A stretch of DNA of 64,000 nucleotides, taken from DAOTWA01 sp963702935 (lineage in GTDB: Bacteria; Chloroflexota; Anaerolineae; Anaerolineales; Anaerolineaceae). Numbering within the stretch: position 1 is the stretch's first letter; every line of letters starts with the position of its first letter. The DNA is taken from the NCBI GenBank assembly GCA_963702935.1, contig OY969772.1, positions 4,960,001-5,024,000 on the forward strand, in the 5' to 3' direction. The position numbers and the translations under genes are program-made. The notes beneath the pieces are model-generated. The model was not told the origin of the DNA and ran no database searches. It saw only the letters and a program-made list of their open reading frames with translations. Of this stretch, positions 7,973 through 16,069 are shown piece by piece.

Positions 7973-8830
7973 CTAATTCTTAGATCTCAACAGGGTTGGC
8001 TCGCGTTTCTCTTCACTCGACACCGTGACCGGCAGGCTGCCCAAAAGGAGGGTAGGGCTGATGCCGTTCTCGGTGATGACGATTTTGGCGTTCTCACGCA
8101 AGGAGTTTTCGGTCATTTCCATGCGTTTGAGGAGCTGGGCGTTACCTATGAAATATTTCTCGGCGGCTTCATTGACCAGGCGGATAGCTTCCGCTTTGCC
8201 CTGGGCCACCTGGATCACTGCTTCGCGTTCTCCCTCCGCGCGCTGGATGATCGCCAGCTTTTGCTGCTCGGCGGCTTCGAACTCGCCCGTCGCCAGCAGG
8301 CGCATGGAGCGCCGCTCTTGCTCGGCGGTCTTCTGCTTATGCATGGCCTTCTTGATATCCTCGGGCGGGTCAATCAGGCGGATTTCCACCTTGCTAACGG
8401 TTAGACCCCATTCGACGGCATAGGTATTCAGGATGCTCTGCAAGTTGGTGGCGATCGTCTCACGCGCCACCAGGCTTTCATCCAGGGTCAGATCACCGAA
8501 CTCCTGTCGCAGGTTGGTCATCGCCAGTTGGATGATTGCCTTCTTCCAATCGTCGATGTTGTAAAACGTTCTTTTGATTGCCTCTTCCTCAATCGTCGGC
8601 CGCACCCACATAATCCCGTCCACCTGGATTTCGACGTTGTCTTTGGTGATCACCGGTTGTGGGTGGATATCCATGGTGTGCTCACGAACATCGCGAATGC
8701 GGATGATGTGGATGAACGGGATTTGAAATCCCAGGCCGGGCATCACAAACCGGTGATACTTGCCCACCGTTTCCTGAATTCCCCGCTCGTAAGGCCGCAA
8801 GGTATAGATTGGAAAGTATATCGTTCTCAT
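7973..8830 (-). CDS. SPFH/Band 7 (stomatin-like) protein
   Basis: The sequence shows the Band 7 domain: YHRFVMPGLGFQIPF near the start, then the central VEIQVDGIMWVRP and the helix-rich end with EREAVIQVAQGKAEAIRLV. SPFH proteins assemble into membrane rings that scaffold microdomains and proteases. Unlike most family members it has no obvious N-terminal membrane helix; residues 1-20 carry only a weak hydrophobic stretch. AGGAGAATAAG precedes the ATG. The last 20 residues (KREPTLLRSKN) are polar. It is single and separate from the lipid genes by about 100 bases. Confidence 0.85.
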   Translation of the reverse strand: MRTIYFPIYTLRPYERGIQETVGKYHRFVMPGLGFQIPFIHIIRIRDVREHTMDIHPQPVITKDNVEIQVDGIMWVRPTIEEEAIKRTFYNIDDWKKAIIQLAMTNLRQEFGDLTLDESLVARETIATNLQSILNTYAVEWGLTVSKVEIRLIDPPEDIKKAMHKQKTAEQERRSMRLLATGEFEAAEQQKLAIIQRAEGEREAVIQVAQGKAEAIRLVNEAAEKYFIGNAQLLKRMEMTENSLRENAKIVITENGISPTLLLGSLPVTVSSEEKREPTLLRSKN

Positions 8831-9000
8831 CTTATTCTCCTATGCAGAACTCAGCACAGTCAGTTTTGTCGATCCCGGACCACCGTTCAGTGATGATCCC
8901 CCATTCCGGCTCCTCCCGGGCGAGGGTTTGAGCGATCACGAAATGGCCCGCGCGATCAGAAATGCAACAGCGGCCGCCAGCCCACCGATGAGCATCATCT

Positions 9001-9038
9001 GGAGCAGGCGCCTCCGCCCGGGCGGAGGCGCCTGCTCC
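9001..9038. repeat. Perfect 38-base palindrome
   Basis: The 19 bases GGAGCAGGCGCCTCCGCCC are followed at once by their exact reverse complement, with no spacer. It lies 14 bases beyond the bacterioferritin stop codon. No T-tract follows in the direction of that gene, so it is not a classical intrinsic terminator, though a very stable RNA hairpin would form. Confidence 0.85.
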
Positions 9039-9052
9039 ACGCCACTTACGAT

Positions 9053-9532
9053 CTAGTCGGCCGCGCCTGTGGTCTGTTTGGCGAGATAATTCTCCCGCCC
9101 CATCTGCTCGATCTGATCGCTCTGCTGCTCGCCCCAATCAACGTGACCTTCTTCCATCAGGAGAATTTTCCGTAGCAAATCGGCGGTAGCCTGATCGTCT
9201 ACTTCCTGCGCGAGACGAATCGCAGCGTTGTATGCGTGAATCGCGCCGAGCTCGTCGGTTTGATCGATAGTCACCATCTCCAGTACGCTCTTGCCAATTT
9301 TCATCGGGTTGAGCTTGGTGACGATTGGCACACCTTCGAAGAAGATGATGCGCTGAATGAGCCACTCGGCATGGTGCATCTCATCCCTCGCCTGCCCTTC
9401 GATCGCCTTGTGCAGTTTTTCGTAGCCCCAGTTGTCGCACATTTCAGAATGCACCATATACTGGCTGATGGCTGTCAGCTCGTCGGCCAGCAATTGGTTC
9501 AACACCGTGATTAACTTGTCATTGCCTTTCAT
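9053..9532 (-). CDS. bfr: Bacterioferritin (heme-type)
   Basis: This 159-residue ferritin-like four-helix protein keeps every ferroxidase ligand at the numbering of E. coli Bfr: E18, E51, H54, E94, E127 and H130. It also keeps the heme ligand M52 (in DEMHHAE). It should form a 24-subunit shell that oxidises ferrous iron and stores the mineral core. The start follows AAGGAGAAC. The nearby Dps genes and its place in the stress island suggest a role in iron and peroxide defence. The palindrome at 9001-9038 may protect the 3' end of its mRNA. Confidence 0.93.
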   Translation of the reverse strand: MKGNDKLITVLNQLLADELTAISQYMVHSEMCDNWGYEKLHKAIEGQARDEMHHAEWLIQRIIFFEGVPIVTKLNPMKIGKSVLEMVTIDQTDELGAIHAYNAAIRLAQEVDDQATADLLRKILLMEEGHVDWGEQQSDQIEQMGRENYLAKQTTGAAD

Positions 9533-9746
9533 ATTTGTTCTCCTTATACTTCGAATAGGTCGCCTATCTCACGGGCTTTTTCGACGCTGATCTGTCGTAT
9601 TGGATTCGTTTCTTTCCTCCACACCGCGCGAGTTTAGCTCGATGTACGGCGTCTGGAGTTCTTGAGCAATTTCACGATTGCTTAAACCCCGGCCCTTAAG
9701 CGTTGTTAGCTACTGATTGTATGCGTGGTCCGCTTCACTGCCTGGG

Positions 9747-10208
9747 CTACCGGGGGGAAGTCTGTTCATGCGTTGAGCGCGTGACCGTGCGGGCCGTGGT
9801 CCGACCGGTCGCGATTTGGAGCACGCGCGCGAGAACCCAGAAAAGTAGCGCATAAACCGCCATGGCAATCAGGGTCGTCGCTTCCAAGCTCGAACCTCCC
9901 AACGTAGGCGTCCCGATTAAGGCATTGAACGGGGCGACGAAAATCCCCGTAATGCCATAAATGAAGACGGTGAAACCGCTGCCCGGGTTGGCCGCAATCA
10001 ACTTCAACACGAAGCGAAGCCCCAACAAAATCTCCAGGATGCCGAGCAAGGTGTACATTATCCGGTCGATCTGTAAGAACCGCAGCCGCCCCTCTGCTGC
10101 AACATCGCGGGTCACCTGCTCGGTCGCCGCGTACCCCGGTTGTTGAGTGACGACCGTTTCTGCGCGGCGATCCACTGCTACTTCATTGTTGTTTCGATTC
10201 ATGGACAA
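9747..10208 (-). CDS. YggT-like membrane protein
   Basis: After a 45-residue polar N-terminus come membrane helices at about 50-72 (MYTLLGILEILLGLRFVLKLI), 80-97 (FIYGITGIFVAPFNALIG) and 112-132 (IAMAVYALLFWVLARVLQI). This arrangement, with LLGLRF and FVAPFNALIG, fits the YggT family. TTG at 10208 has GGAGA eight bases upstream; an ATG two codons later is farther away. The remnant at 5306-5470 is a paralogue. Family members are linked to ion balance and cell division, but no direct evidence exists here. Confidence 0.75.
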   Translation of the reverse strand: MSMNRNNNEVAVDRRAETVVTQQPGYAATEQVTRDVAAEGRLRFLQIDRIMYTLLGILEILLGLRFVLKLIAANPGSGFTVFIYGITGIFVAPFNALIGTPTLGGSSLEATTLIAMAVYALLFWVLARVLQIATGRTTARTVTRSTHEQTSPR

Positions 10209-10345
10209 GGTTTTTTCTCCTTCGTGTCTTGCTGTAATCCGTCAAAGACTGCTAACCTTGACGAACCAGCCAGTAAAGCGAATTCCTGTAAAGCTAAAGG
10301 AATCTACTCTGAACTACTCGATATTGGCGCTGTAGTGAATGACGG

Positions 10346-10373
10346 CATGCGCAAAAATTACGTCTTACGTATA
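10346..10373 (-). repeat. 28-base element, copy B of two
   Basis: The sequence CATGCGCAAAAATTACG followed by TCTTACGTA matches 2967-2994. It overlaps the last codons of the DUF883-like gene and lies upstream of the YggT-like gene. Confidence 0.45.
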
Positions 10374-10771
10374 CAACCCAGCAGGAAACCAACCGCCAGG
10401 GCGATCGATATCGCCACCCAGGGGTACCTGGCCGCCTTCTCGCCGAGACCGCCTGGAACTTTGTCTGCAACTTCCTGCGCCTTCGCGTTGTATTGGCTCA
10501 ATCCATGTCCAACATCCTTCTTCACCGTCGCTGCAGCGCCAACCACGCTCTCCCTTGCATCGCCCGTCAGTTTTTCAAATCCTTCGCTCAATTGAGAGAC
10601 GCCATCTTCCATCCGTGTGGTCAGGTCTTCTTTGGCTTTGCCGGTGGCCTGGCTAAGGTTGTCTTCAAATCTGCCAAACCGAGCGGCGCTATCTCCCTCG
10701 AGGGTGCTTAAATCTTTTTTTACTTTTGTAACATCCTGGCGAACTTTGTGTTCTAATTGCCGATCATTCAT
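10358..10771 (-). CDS. ElaB/YqjD/DUF883-like membrane-anchored protein
   Basis: This 137-residue protein is mainly a long amphipathic helix (about 1-110, rich in Lys, Glu and Asp) ending in one hydrophobic helix (YPWVAISIALAVGFLLGCI). This is the layout of DUF883 proteins such as YqjD, which bind stationary-phase ribosomes to the inner membrane. The start overlaps the last eight bases of the upstream Dps gene, so the two are translationally coupled and share its promoter element. The ribosome role is known for the family and only inferred here. Confidence 0.75.
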   Translation of the reverse strand: MNDRQLEHKVRQDVTKVKKDLSTLEGDSAARFGRFEDNLSQATGKAKEDLTTRMEDGVSQLSEGFEKLTGDARESVVGAAATVKKDVGHGLSQYNAKAQEVADKVPGGLGEKAARYPWVAISIALAVGFLLGCIRKT

Positions 10772-11321
10772 CTGGTAAAATCCTTTTCTGGCTTTCGCCG
10801 TGAACTGGTTCGTTCTCGATATGGGAACGTAGCATCCAGGCCATCTTTTCGTGCAAACGCATAACGCTTACCAGCAAAGAGGATGTGCCTTCGTCCTCGT
10901 ACTCCTCTGAACACTTTCTGACATCCTCACGCAAAAGACGGATGACGGTTTCATGGTCAGCTAACAGGCGCAGGACGTCCGGAACGACCCCAGGCTGTTC
11001 CTCCAGCCGGGTAAAATCGGTAAATTCCTGAAGGCTGCCAATCGCAATCCCACCCAATATCCGCACTCGCTCGGCGATCTCATCCGAGATGCTGTTAAGC
11101 AATTCGTATTGGGTTGCGAAAAAGGTGTGCAGCTCGAAAAAATCTGTCCCGCTCCCGTTCGAATGGGCGCTGCGGGTTTTGAGGGTTAGCACAGCCTCAT
11201 TGGCCAGTGCGTTGTTGAGGATCTCCACAACCGAATGACGGACATCGCTATCCAGCCCGATGTTCGGCTGGATGAGGGCTTCCAGCGTCGGGTTGTGGCC
11301 GTCGTTACGATTGTGTCCCAT
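10764..11321 (-). CDS. dps: Dps-family ferroxidase
   Basis: I choose the start at MGHNRNDGHNP, preceded by GGAAGC, giving 185 residues. The core matches Dps: LKTRSAHSNGSG, then ELHTFFATQYE, then SDEIAERVRILGG. The four ferroxidase positions (His, His, Asp, Glu) are present, though the usual Trp after the first His is Ser. Dps forms 12-subunit cages that oxidise iron with peroxide and can bind DNA. It is the first gene after stress element copy 3 and is coupled to the DUF883-like gene. Confidence 0.85.
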   Translation of the reverse strand: MGHNRNDGHNPTLEALIQPNIGLDSDVRHSVVEILNNALANEAVLTLKTRSAHSNGSGTDFFELHTFFATQYELLNSISDEIAERVRILGGIAIGSLQEFTDFTRLEEQPGVVPDVLRLLADHETVIRLLREDVRKCSEEYEDEGTSSLLVSVMRLHEKMAWMLRSHIENEPVHGESQKRILPDE

Positions 11322-11345
11322 GGCGCTTCCTTTCATCAGATAGTT

Positions 11346-11422
11346 TTTGCTACAATATCATCCTATTCGAAAGGAGCTATCTACGTCCCGGATACAACCT
11401 ATAAAATATCTAAAAAAATTAT
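11346..11422 (-). promoter_or_regulatory. Stress-island promoter element, copy 3
   Basis: In the gene direction this copy reads TTTTTTAGATATTTTATAGG, then GGGACGTAGATAGCTCC, then TTTCGAATAGGATGATATTG. It is nearly identical to copy 1 in the last block. The GGGAC block is about 60 bases before the Dps ATG. Confidence 0.8.
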
Positions 11423-11493
11423 GCCTGAAGGCCGCCTCTGGGCGCGTCTGCCCGGTATTAGACACGGACAGGGTGAGAGTTTGTGCAGATAAA

Positions 11494-11536
11494 AAATATC
11501 GAAGCCCATCCGTGAGCAGGACGGGCTTCGATATTT
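11494..11536 (-). terminator. Intrinsic terminator of the RRM gene
   Basis: A 14-base stem (AAATATCGAAGCCC with its complement) is followed on the minus strand by TTTTTT. It lies 25 bases past the RRM gene stop. Confidence 0.9.
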
Positions 11537-11560
11537 GGTCGTCTTATTCTTCTTTATGTC

Positions 11561-11830
11561 TTAATAGCTCCGCGGGCGTTCCTCACGGGGGCGGGCAACG
11601 TTTACTCTCAACTCCCGGCTGCCAAGACTCTGCCCGCTGAACCGTTCAATAGCTTTGTTCGCTTCTTCCTGGCTATTCATCGTTACAAATGCAAATCCCT
11701 TGGAACTGCCTGTGTCACGATCTTTAATGAGGGCAACCTCATTGACCGTCCCAGCCTGAGTAAACAGGCTGCGCAGATCATCCTCGGTTGTTTCGTAAGA
11801 AAGATTGCCTACATATAACTTCGTTTCCAT
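11561..11830 (-). CDS. RRM-domain RNA-binding protein
   Basis: The start at METKLYVGNLSYETT is supported by AAGGAGTG. The 89 residues are one RNA-recognition motif. RNP2 is LYVGNL at residues 4-9, and RNP1 is KGFAFVTM near residue 45. A short Arg-rich tail ends in REERPRSY. This is the type of small cold- or stress-induced RNA-binding protein seen in cyanobacteria and other bacteria. A strong terminator follows. A truncated copy of a related gene lies at 12904-13053. Confidence 0.92.
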   Translation of the reverse strand: METKLYVGNLSYETTEDDLRSLFTQAGTVNEVALIKDRDTGSSKGFAFVTMNSQEEANKAIERFSGQSLGSRELRVNVARPREERPRSY

Positions 11831-11965
11831 TGTATTACACTCCTTATATCCTGTTTGTAGCTTGATTATTTCCATCAGCCTAAGGCGCTCAACTTTGCGG
11901 GGCGACCGGCTGGGTGGGGGACTTTGCTTATCAGCCCTTGTTTTCGGTAAAGCCATCAACTGGAC

Positions 11966-12496
11966 TCATTTTTCACTGTCAAACTGTCCTGATGTAATAT
12001 TTGATCGAAGAATCCAGGCTATTTTTTCATGGATACACATAACCCTGACGAGCAGTGCAAAGGTACCTTGATCCTCATACGCTTCGGAACATTTCTGGGC
12101 ATCCTCTCGCAAGAAACGAATGAGAGCCTCATGGTCGGCCAGAATAATCATGACGCCTGGAACAACCGTGAGTGTTCCATCCAGCCGGGCGGAATCGATT
12201 AATTCCTCAGAACCGCTGAAGGGAGAGCCGCCCAGGATTTGAACCCTTTCCATAACCTCATTGGAGATGGCATGGATCTGTTCGGATTGAGCATCATAGA
12301 GAGGTTGTAGCTCAGAAACATCCACTCCGCTTGCATGCCCATCCGCGCGGCGCGTTTTAAGCGATAGCACAGCCTCATCGGCCAGGAGAATGTTGAGGAT
12401 TTCCACCACAGACTGGCGGGCAGTAGCATCCAACCCGATGTTTGGCTGGAAGGTAACCTGGACATTTTTACGTCCATAGAAAGTGATCCGTGGCAT
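11966..12496 (-). CDS. Dps-like protein lacking ferroxidase residues
   Basis: This 176-residue protein is a clear paralogue of the Dps at 10764-11321 (shared QPNIGLD, VVEILN, MERVQILGG and the C-terminal IHEKIAWILRS). However, the ferroxidase positions have changed: the first His is Asp (TRRADGHASG), the second is Gln (ELQPLY), and the Asp is Asn (SNEVMER). It probably cannot oxidise iron by itself. It may bind DNA, form mixed cages or have a new role. The start follows AAGGAG. It lies directly upstream of the RRM gene. Confidence 0.75.
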   Translation of the reverse strand: MPRITFYGRKNVQVTFQPNIGLDATARQSVVEILNILLADEAVLSLKTRRADGHASGVDVSELQPLYDAQSEQIHAISNEVMERVQILGGSPFSGSEELIDSARLDGTLTVVPGVMIILADHEALIRFLREDAQKCSEAYEDQGTFALLVRVMCIHEKIAWILRSNITSGQFDSEK

Positions 12497-12526
12497 ACGA
12501 CTCCTTTTTATTGGATGAGGATACGG

Positions 12527-12649
12527 CTACTGGATTCCTGGCTTATAGACTGTGCCTGCCTTGCGGGCTTCTTGTTTCAACTTGCGCACGTGGGCGCGCT
12601 GTCCTTTGGACAATCGTTTGGTTTTTGGCTTGCTTGTCTTGTTTGGCAT
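12527..12649 (-). CDS. 40-residue basic peptide
   Basis: A short ORF with AGGAGTT upstream encodes MPNKTSKPKTKRLSKGQRAH and then VRKLKQEARKAGTVYKPGIQ. It is rich in Lys and Arg. It could bind nucleic acid or the ribosome. Stress element copy 4 lies about 100 bases upstream, which supports it as a real gene of the regulon. No family is recognised. Confidence 0.6.
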   Translation of the reverse strand: MPNKTSKPKTKRLSKGQRAHVRKLKQEARKAGTVYKPGIQ

Positions 12650-12745
12650 CGATATGAACTCCTAGGATTGAGTATTCATTTTCCGTCACCTGTAGGCTTC
12701 TCCGATCAAGTGATCGAATAGAAACGCTTGAAGATGCTCAAATCT

Positions 12746-12806
12746 ATCGTACAATACGGAACCTATCTACGTCCTTGTGAGAATCTATAAAATCCCTAAC
12801 AAATCC
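12746..12806 (-). promoter_or_regulatory. Stress-island promoter element, copy 4
   Basis: In the gene direction it has GGGATTTTATAGATT, then AGGACGTAGATAGG, then CGTATTGTACGAT. It is the most diverged complete copy, but block order and spacing are kept. It precedes the 40-residue basic peptide gene. Confidence 0.6.
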
Positions 12807-12824
12807 GTTCCCCGCAAAATACAA

Positions 12825-12856
12825 AGTATCGAGCCTCGAAGAACTGGCTCGATACT
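12825..12856 (-). terminator. Hairpin terminator
   Basis: AGTATCGAGCC pairs with GGCTCGATACT in an 11-base stem, with TTTGTATTTTG after it on the minus strand. A second hairpin (GCTCAGAAG with its complement) lies at 12867-12891. Both follow the RRM remnant, as would be expected if its original terminator survived. Confidence 0.7.
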
Positions 12857-12903
12857 GGTCATTCAGGCTCAGAAGACTTATCGCTTCTGAGCATCCTGTA
12901 ATA

Positions 12904-13053
12904 TTAGTGCGTGTCGTGGCTACCGACCACGGTTGACCGTTCTTGCCGCGCCCGGGCGATGTTGACCTTAAGAGTACTTGCGTTCACGTCTTTCGCGTCG
13001 AACGTGCCGATGGCTTTCTCTGCCTCGGCCTGGCTACCCATCGTTACAAATTG
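12904..13053 (-). pseudogene. Truncated RRM RNA-binding protein gene
   Basis: A frame ending at 12904 reads FVTMGSQAEAEKAIGTFDAK and then VNASTLKVNIARAR, the second half of an RRM like that at 11561-11830. The first half, including RNP2, is missing. The fragment joins directly to the end of the response regulator gene, so a deletion probably fused the two loci. Confidence 0.75.
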
Positions 13054-13721
13054 GTGTGAAGGTTATAGCCCATGCCCGGTACGGTTTCGAGAAGACTGCC
13101 ATACGCTCCCAGTTTCTTGCGCAGGCGCCCGAGATAGTTGTGCAAATAATGGTTCGATCCCTGGTACTCTGGTCCCCAAACCTGGACGATTAGCTCATCA
13201 TGGGTAACGATCGCATCCGGGCGCTGGGCAAGCTCGGCCAGAATGGCGTATTCCGTTCGGGTGAGGTGCACATCCTCTTCGCCGATAAACACCCGGCGCG
13301 CTTCCAGATCAATCCGCAGCTCACCAATCTGGACGATTGTATCGGGAGTGTTTGGGAGCGCATAGGAGCGGCGCAAGAAAGCGCGTACTCTTGCCAATAA
13401 TTCCTCCTGTCCAAACGGTTTGGTGACGTAGTCATCTGCGCCCGCATCCAGCGCGGCGACTTTGAGATCTTCTTCCAAGCGGGCGCTCAATACGATGATG
13501 GGCACGTCCGAACGCGCCCGGATCCAGGTGCACACATCTACCCCCGAAAGCCCGGGCAGCATCAGGTCAAGCAAAACCAGGTCCACCGGCACCTCTTGAA
13601 ATAGAGCCATTGCCTGGTGACTGTCCGCCGCTTCGCTGACCGTATAGCCACGTTTAACCAGGTTGACCCGCACCAGCTTGCGGATGTTGGGGTCATCTTC
13701 GACGATTAATATATTTCCCAT
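13044..13721 (-). CDS. OmpR/KdpE-type response regulator
   Basis: The 225-residue protein starts at MGNILIVEDD. The receiver domain has the acidic pair D9/D10, the phosphoacceptor D52 (LLDLMLPG) and the conserved Lys in VTKPFGQEE. A winged-helix DNA-binding domain follows (about 130-225, with LTRTEYAILAELAQRPD). Its start lies seven bases after the stop of the sensor kinase gene, so they form one operon. The last residues (MGYNLHTNL) run into the RRM remnant but look natural for a KdpE-like end. It is a candidate regulator of the surrounding stress genes. Confidence 0.9.
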   Translation of the reverse strand: MGNILIVEDDPNIRKLVRVNLVKRGYTVSEAADSHQAMALFQEVPVDLVLLDLMLPGLSGVDVCTWIRARSDVPIIVLSARLEEDLKVAALDAGADDYVTKPFGQEELLARVRAFLRRSYALPNTPDTIVQIGELRIDLEARRVFIGEEDVHLTRTEYAILAELAQRPDAIVTHDELIVQVWGPEYQGSNHYLHNYLGRLRKKLGAYGSLLETVPGMGYNLHTNL

Positions 13722-13728
13722 GGGCTTG

Positions 13729-15477
13729 TTATGCCTCTCCCGGAGAAATGGCCGATCTATGTGAGAGAACGAGTGGAATGGTAAAAGAAATGGTCGTTCC
13801 AGGGGTGGTTTTTTTCTTGACCCAAATGCGGCCACCATGGGCTTCGACCAGCCCCTTGCAGATGGCCAACCCTAACCCGGCGCCTTTGCCCGCACCATTC
13901 TCCTCGTGAATGCCCCGCCGGAATGCTTGAAACACGCGTTTGCGCTCCGCCAGCGGGATCCCGGGTCCCTGATCGATGACGCTCACCTGCACAAATCCAC
14001 CGCGCGCGCTGGCCATGAGGATGATTTCAGTCCCTTCGGGGGCATAGGTCGAGGCATTCCGTACCAGGTTGACCAGTACCTGGGCGATGCGTTTTGCATC
14101 CACAAAAACAGGCGGAAGATTTGCCGGCAGGCGTAAAGATAGGACATGCTTTTGGGTCATGACCTGAAATTGCGGCAACGCATCTTCTATAATTTCATGG
14201 AGAGAATGGGCTTCCAGCGCAATCGGCAGCATACCAGCTTCCAGACGGGAAAGATCCAGCAAGTGGTCGATGAGCTCCTGAAGCCGGTTGGCCTCCTGTT
14301 GAATAGTCTGGATAAAGTCGCGCTGTTCTTCCGGCTCCCAGGCCACGTCTTCCGCGAGAAGTGTGGTGGTAAACCCTTTGATCGAGGTCAAAGGCGTGCG
14401 CAGCTCATGCGAAATCATGGCTAAGAAGCGCGTCTTGATCTCGTTGGCCCGCTCCGCCTCGTGGCGGGATTCTGCTTCGATCTCCAGCAATTGGAGATTA
14501 TACAAGGTGATGGTAGCCTGATCGACCAACACCTTGATGTGGCGTAACTCAATCGACTCGAAATGCTTTTCTTGGGGGAAAAATACCAAAAGGCAGCCTA
14601 ACCAGTTCCCTAATGCGACCAGCGGGAAAATGGCCATGGCTTGGATTTGCCCTTCTAGCAGCAGATCGCGTACCACGGGTGTCAAGCGTTGGTCTTTTAA
14701 GATTTCCGTGACGATCACCGGCTTTGAGGGATGGAAAAGATCCAATAAAGCGAGGTCTTCGAACAGGCTGGCTTCGTTCGACCATTCGTTTGGATTGGAA
14801 TTGGCCAGGTACGGAACGGACGACCAGGAAGTAATTACCTCAAACTCGCGGGAGGGACCACCCGGCGGGGATTCAAAGAACAATACGACGGCGCGTTTCG
14901 CGGCGCGCAGCTCAGAGGCAGACATCAGCGTTTTGAGCACCGCTTCCGGTTTCCGCGCCAGACTCATCCGCCGGCTGAGGGTAAACTGCTCGCGAGAACG
15001 ACCCAAGGCCTTCCGCAAAATCTGATCGACCTGGTTCTGATCGGTGATATCCTGGGCAACACACACCTGATAGGAAGGTTCCGACGATTCTCCACGAATC
15101 AGGAATGTATCAGCAGAGATCCAACGCAGGCTACCATCCGGCCGCAGTATCCGGTAAGATTGGTTCAAGGGCCTGCGGTTATCGTCAGGACTGGCGGACA
15201 TCACCTTTACCCGGTCTTCTGGATGGACGCTTTTGATCAGCGTTAACGGATCCGCGTAAAGACTTTCACAGGGACGGCCCCAAACGATCTCAAAAGCCGG
15301 GCTGACATAGAGAATGTGGTCGGTACTCAGGTCCAGTATCCATATCACTTGCTTGATGTTTAGCAAAATTTGCTTGAGGGAAGGATAACCCTCAAGCAAG
15401 GCTTTCATTTCCACTGGAACGCCCCCTTCGCGCCGCGAATAGGGGGATCGAGATCTTTCCTTTTCTACCATATCCAT
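13729..15477 (-). CDS. PAS-GAF sensor histidine kinase
   Basis: This 582-residue kinase has a PAS domain (about 35-145, with PEDRVKVM and SYRILRPDGSLRW), a GAF-like domain (about 165-335), a HisKA dimerisation helix with phosphoacceptor His in MISHELRTPLTSIKGF (about 355), and a HATPase domain (NLVRNAS, DQGPGIP, GAGLGLAICKG). It has no membrane helix, so it senses a cytoplasmic or diffusible signal. It is followed by its partner OmpR-type regulator. The signal is not known; the stress gene setting suggests redox, light or starvation. Confidence 0.92.
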   Translation of the reverse strand: MDMVEKERSRSPYSRREGGVPVEMKALLEGYPSLKQILLNIKQVIWILDLSTDHILYVSPAFEIVWGRPCESLYADPLTLIKSVHPEDRVKVMSASPDDNRRPLNQSYRILRPDGSLRWISADTFLIRGESSEPSYQVCVAQDITDQNQVDQILRKALGRSREQFTLSRRMSLARKPEAVLKTLMSASELRAAKRAVVLFFESPPGGPSREFEVITSWSSVPYLANSNPNEWSNEASLFEDLALLDLFHPSKPVIVTEILKDQRLTPVVRDLLLEGQIQAMAIFPLVALGNWLGCLLVFFPQEKHFESIELRHIKVLVDQATITLYNLQLLEIEAESRHEAERANEIKTRFLAMISHELRTPLTSIKGFTTTLLAEDVAWEPEEQRDFIQTIQQEANRLQELIDHLLDLSRLEAGMLPIALEAHSLHEIIEDALPQFQVMTQKHVLSLRLPANLPPVFVDAKRIAQVLVNLVRNASTYAPEGTEIILMASARGGFVQVSVIDQGPGIPLAERKRVFQAFRRGIHEENGAGKGAGLGLAICKGLVEAHGGRIWVKKKTTPGTTISFTIPLVLSHRSAISPGEA

Positions 15478-15804
15478 CTTTCTTGAGGCCAGACCTGAAA
15501 AGGCTGAGGGATCATCCGCCTACCCTGAGTACACGAAGAAAACGTAGAGAAGAGAATCATCTCTACGGTCGTAAGACTGAATTACAAGATGGCTGGTGGA
15601 GATGGTTCTTTCTATCCGGTTACTGGGTATGATCTCATAATAACTCTATCAATTATACATCTTTGTTGAATTTGTAAAAACTTCCAATACGGGGTATGAT
15701 GGATATATTATCCAAACAATGGTAAAAGAACCCTCGTGTTGAGCCATTGGGTATTTCCAAGGTACGAGGGTTTATATGGAAATACCCCATAAGGAAACGA
15801 TGCT
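15478..15804. other. Gene-free stretch with interleaved inverted repeats
   Basis: Between the kinase and the DUF1059 gene there is no coding signal. A small hairpin (GTAGAGA with its complement) is at 15549-15571. At 15731-15788 two inverted repeats are interleaved: CCCTCGT (15731-15737) pairs with ACGAGGG (15764-15770), and GGGTATTTCCA (15749-15759) pairs with TGGAAATACCC (15777-15787). This order (A-B-A'-B') could form a pseudoknot or two competing hairpins in the leader of the DUF1059 gene. Confidence 0.6.
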
Positions 15805-16005
15805 GTGATCAGATATTCGTGTAAGGATATGAGGTTGAACTGCTCCTTTGTAGTGAAGGGCGAGGCGCTGGAAGAGGTGACAAAGAAGGCGCTGGAGCAC
15901 GTGCTGGCTAAGCACGCAGATGATTTCAATAGCATCCATTCACCGGCGGAGATCGAGCGGATGGAGCAAGCGCTGGCGCGGTCAACGCGGGTGGTGGCAG
16001 GCTAA
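15805..16005 (+). CDS. DUF1059 family small protein
   Basis: The 66-residue product fits DUF1059: a start like IRYSCKDMRLNCSFVVKGE, a helix with VTKKALEHVLAKHADDF, then SPAEIERMEQAL. The start is GTG with AAGGAA upstream. The gene is on the plus strand, opposite to its neighbours. A perfect-stem terminator follows. Function unknown; its leader carries the interleaved repeats. Confidence 0.8.
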   Translation: MIRYSCKDMRLNCSFVVKGEALEEVTKKALEHVLAKHADDFNSIHSPAEIERMEQALARSTRVVAG

Positions 16006-16020
16006 TAGAGAAGATTTGTC

Positions 16021-16060
16021 ATTCCAAAAAGCCAATCCTTGCAGATTGGCTTTTTGGAAT
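16021..16060 (+). terminator. Terminator of the DUF1059 gene
   Basis: ATTCCAAAAAGCCAAT and its exact complement form a 16-base stem around an 8-base loop, 15 bases after the stop codon. The A- and T-rich arms could work in both directions. Confidence 0.85.
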
Positions 16061-16069
16061 TGGCAGACA

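Noticed and set aside
8940..9020. Possible 20-residue membrane peptide (MMLIGGLAAAVAFLIARAIS)
   Set aside because: It lies within and after the palindrome, without a ribosome-binding site. Hydrophobic short frames are common by chance.
9600..9720. Minus-strand segment reading LTTLKGRGLSNREIAQELQT, like a LuxR or sigma helix-turn-helix
   Set aside because: A stop codon lies directly before it, it has no start and is too short. It may be a remnant, but one helix is not enough to call.
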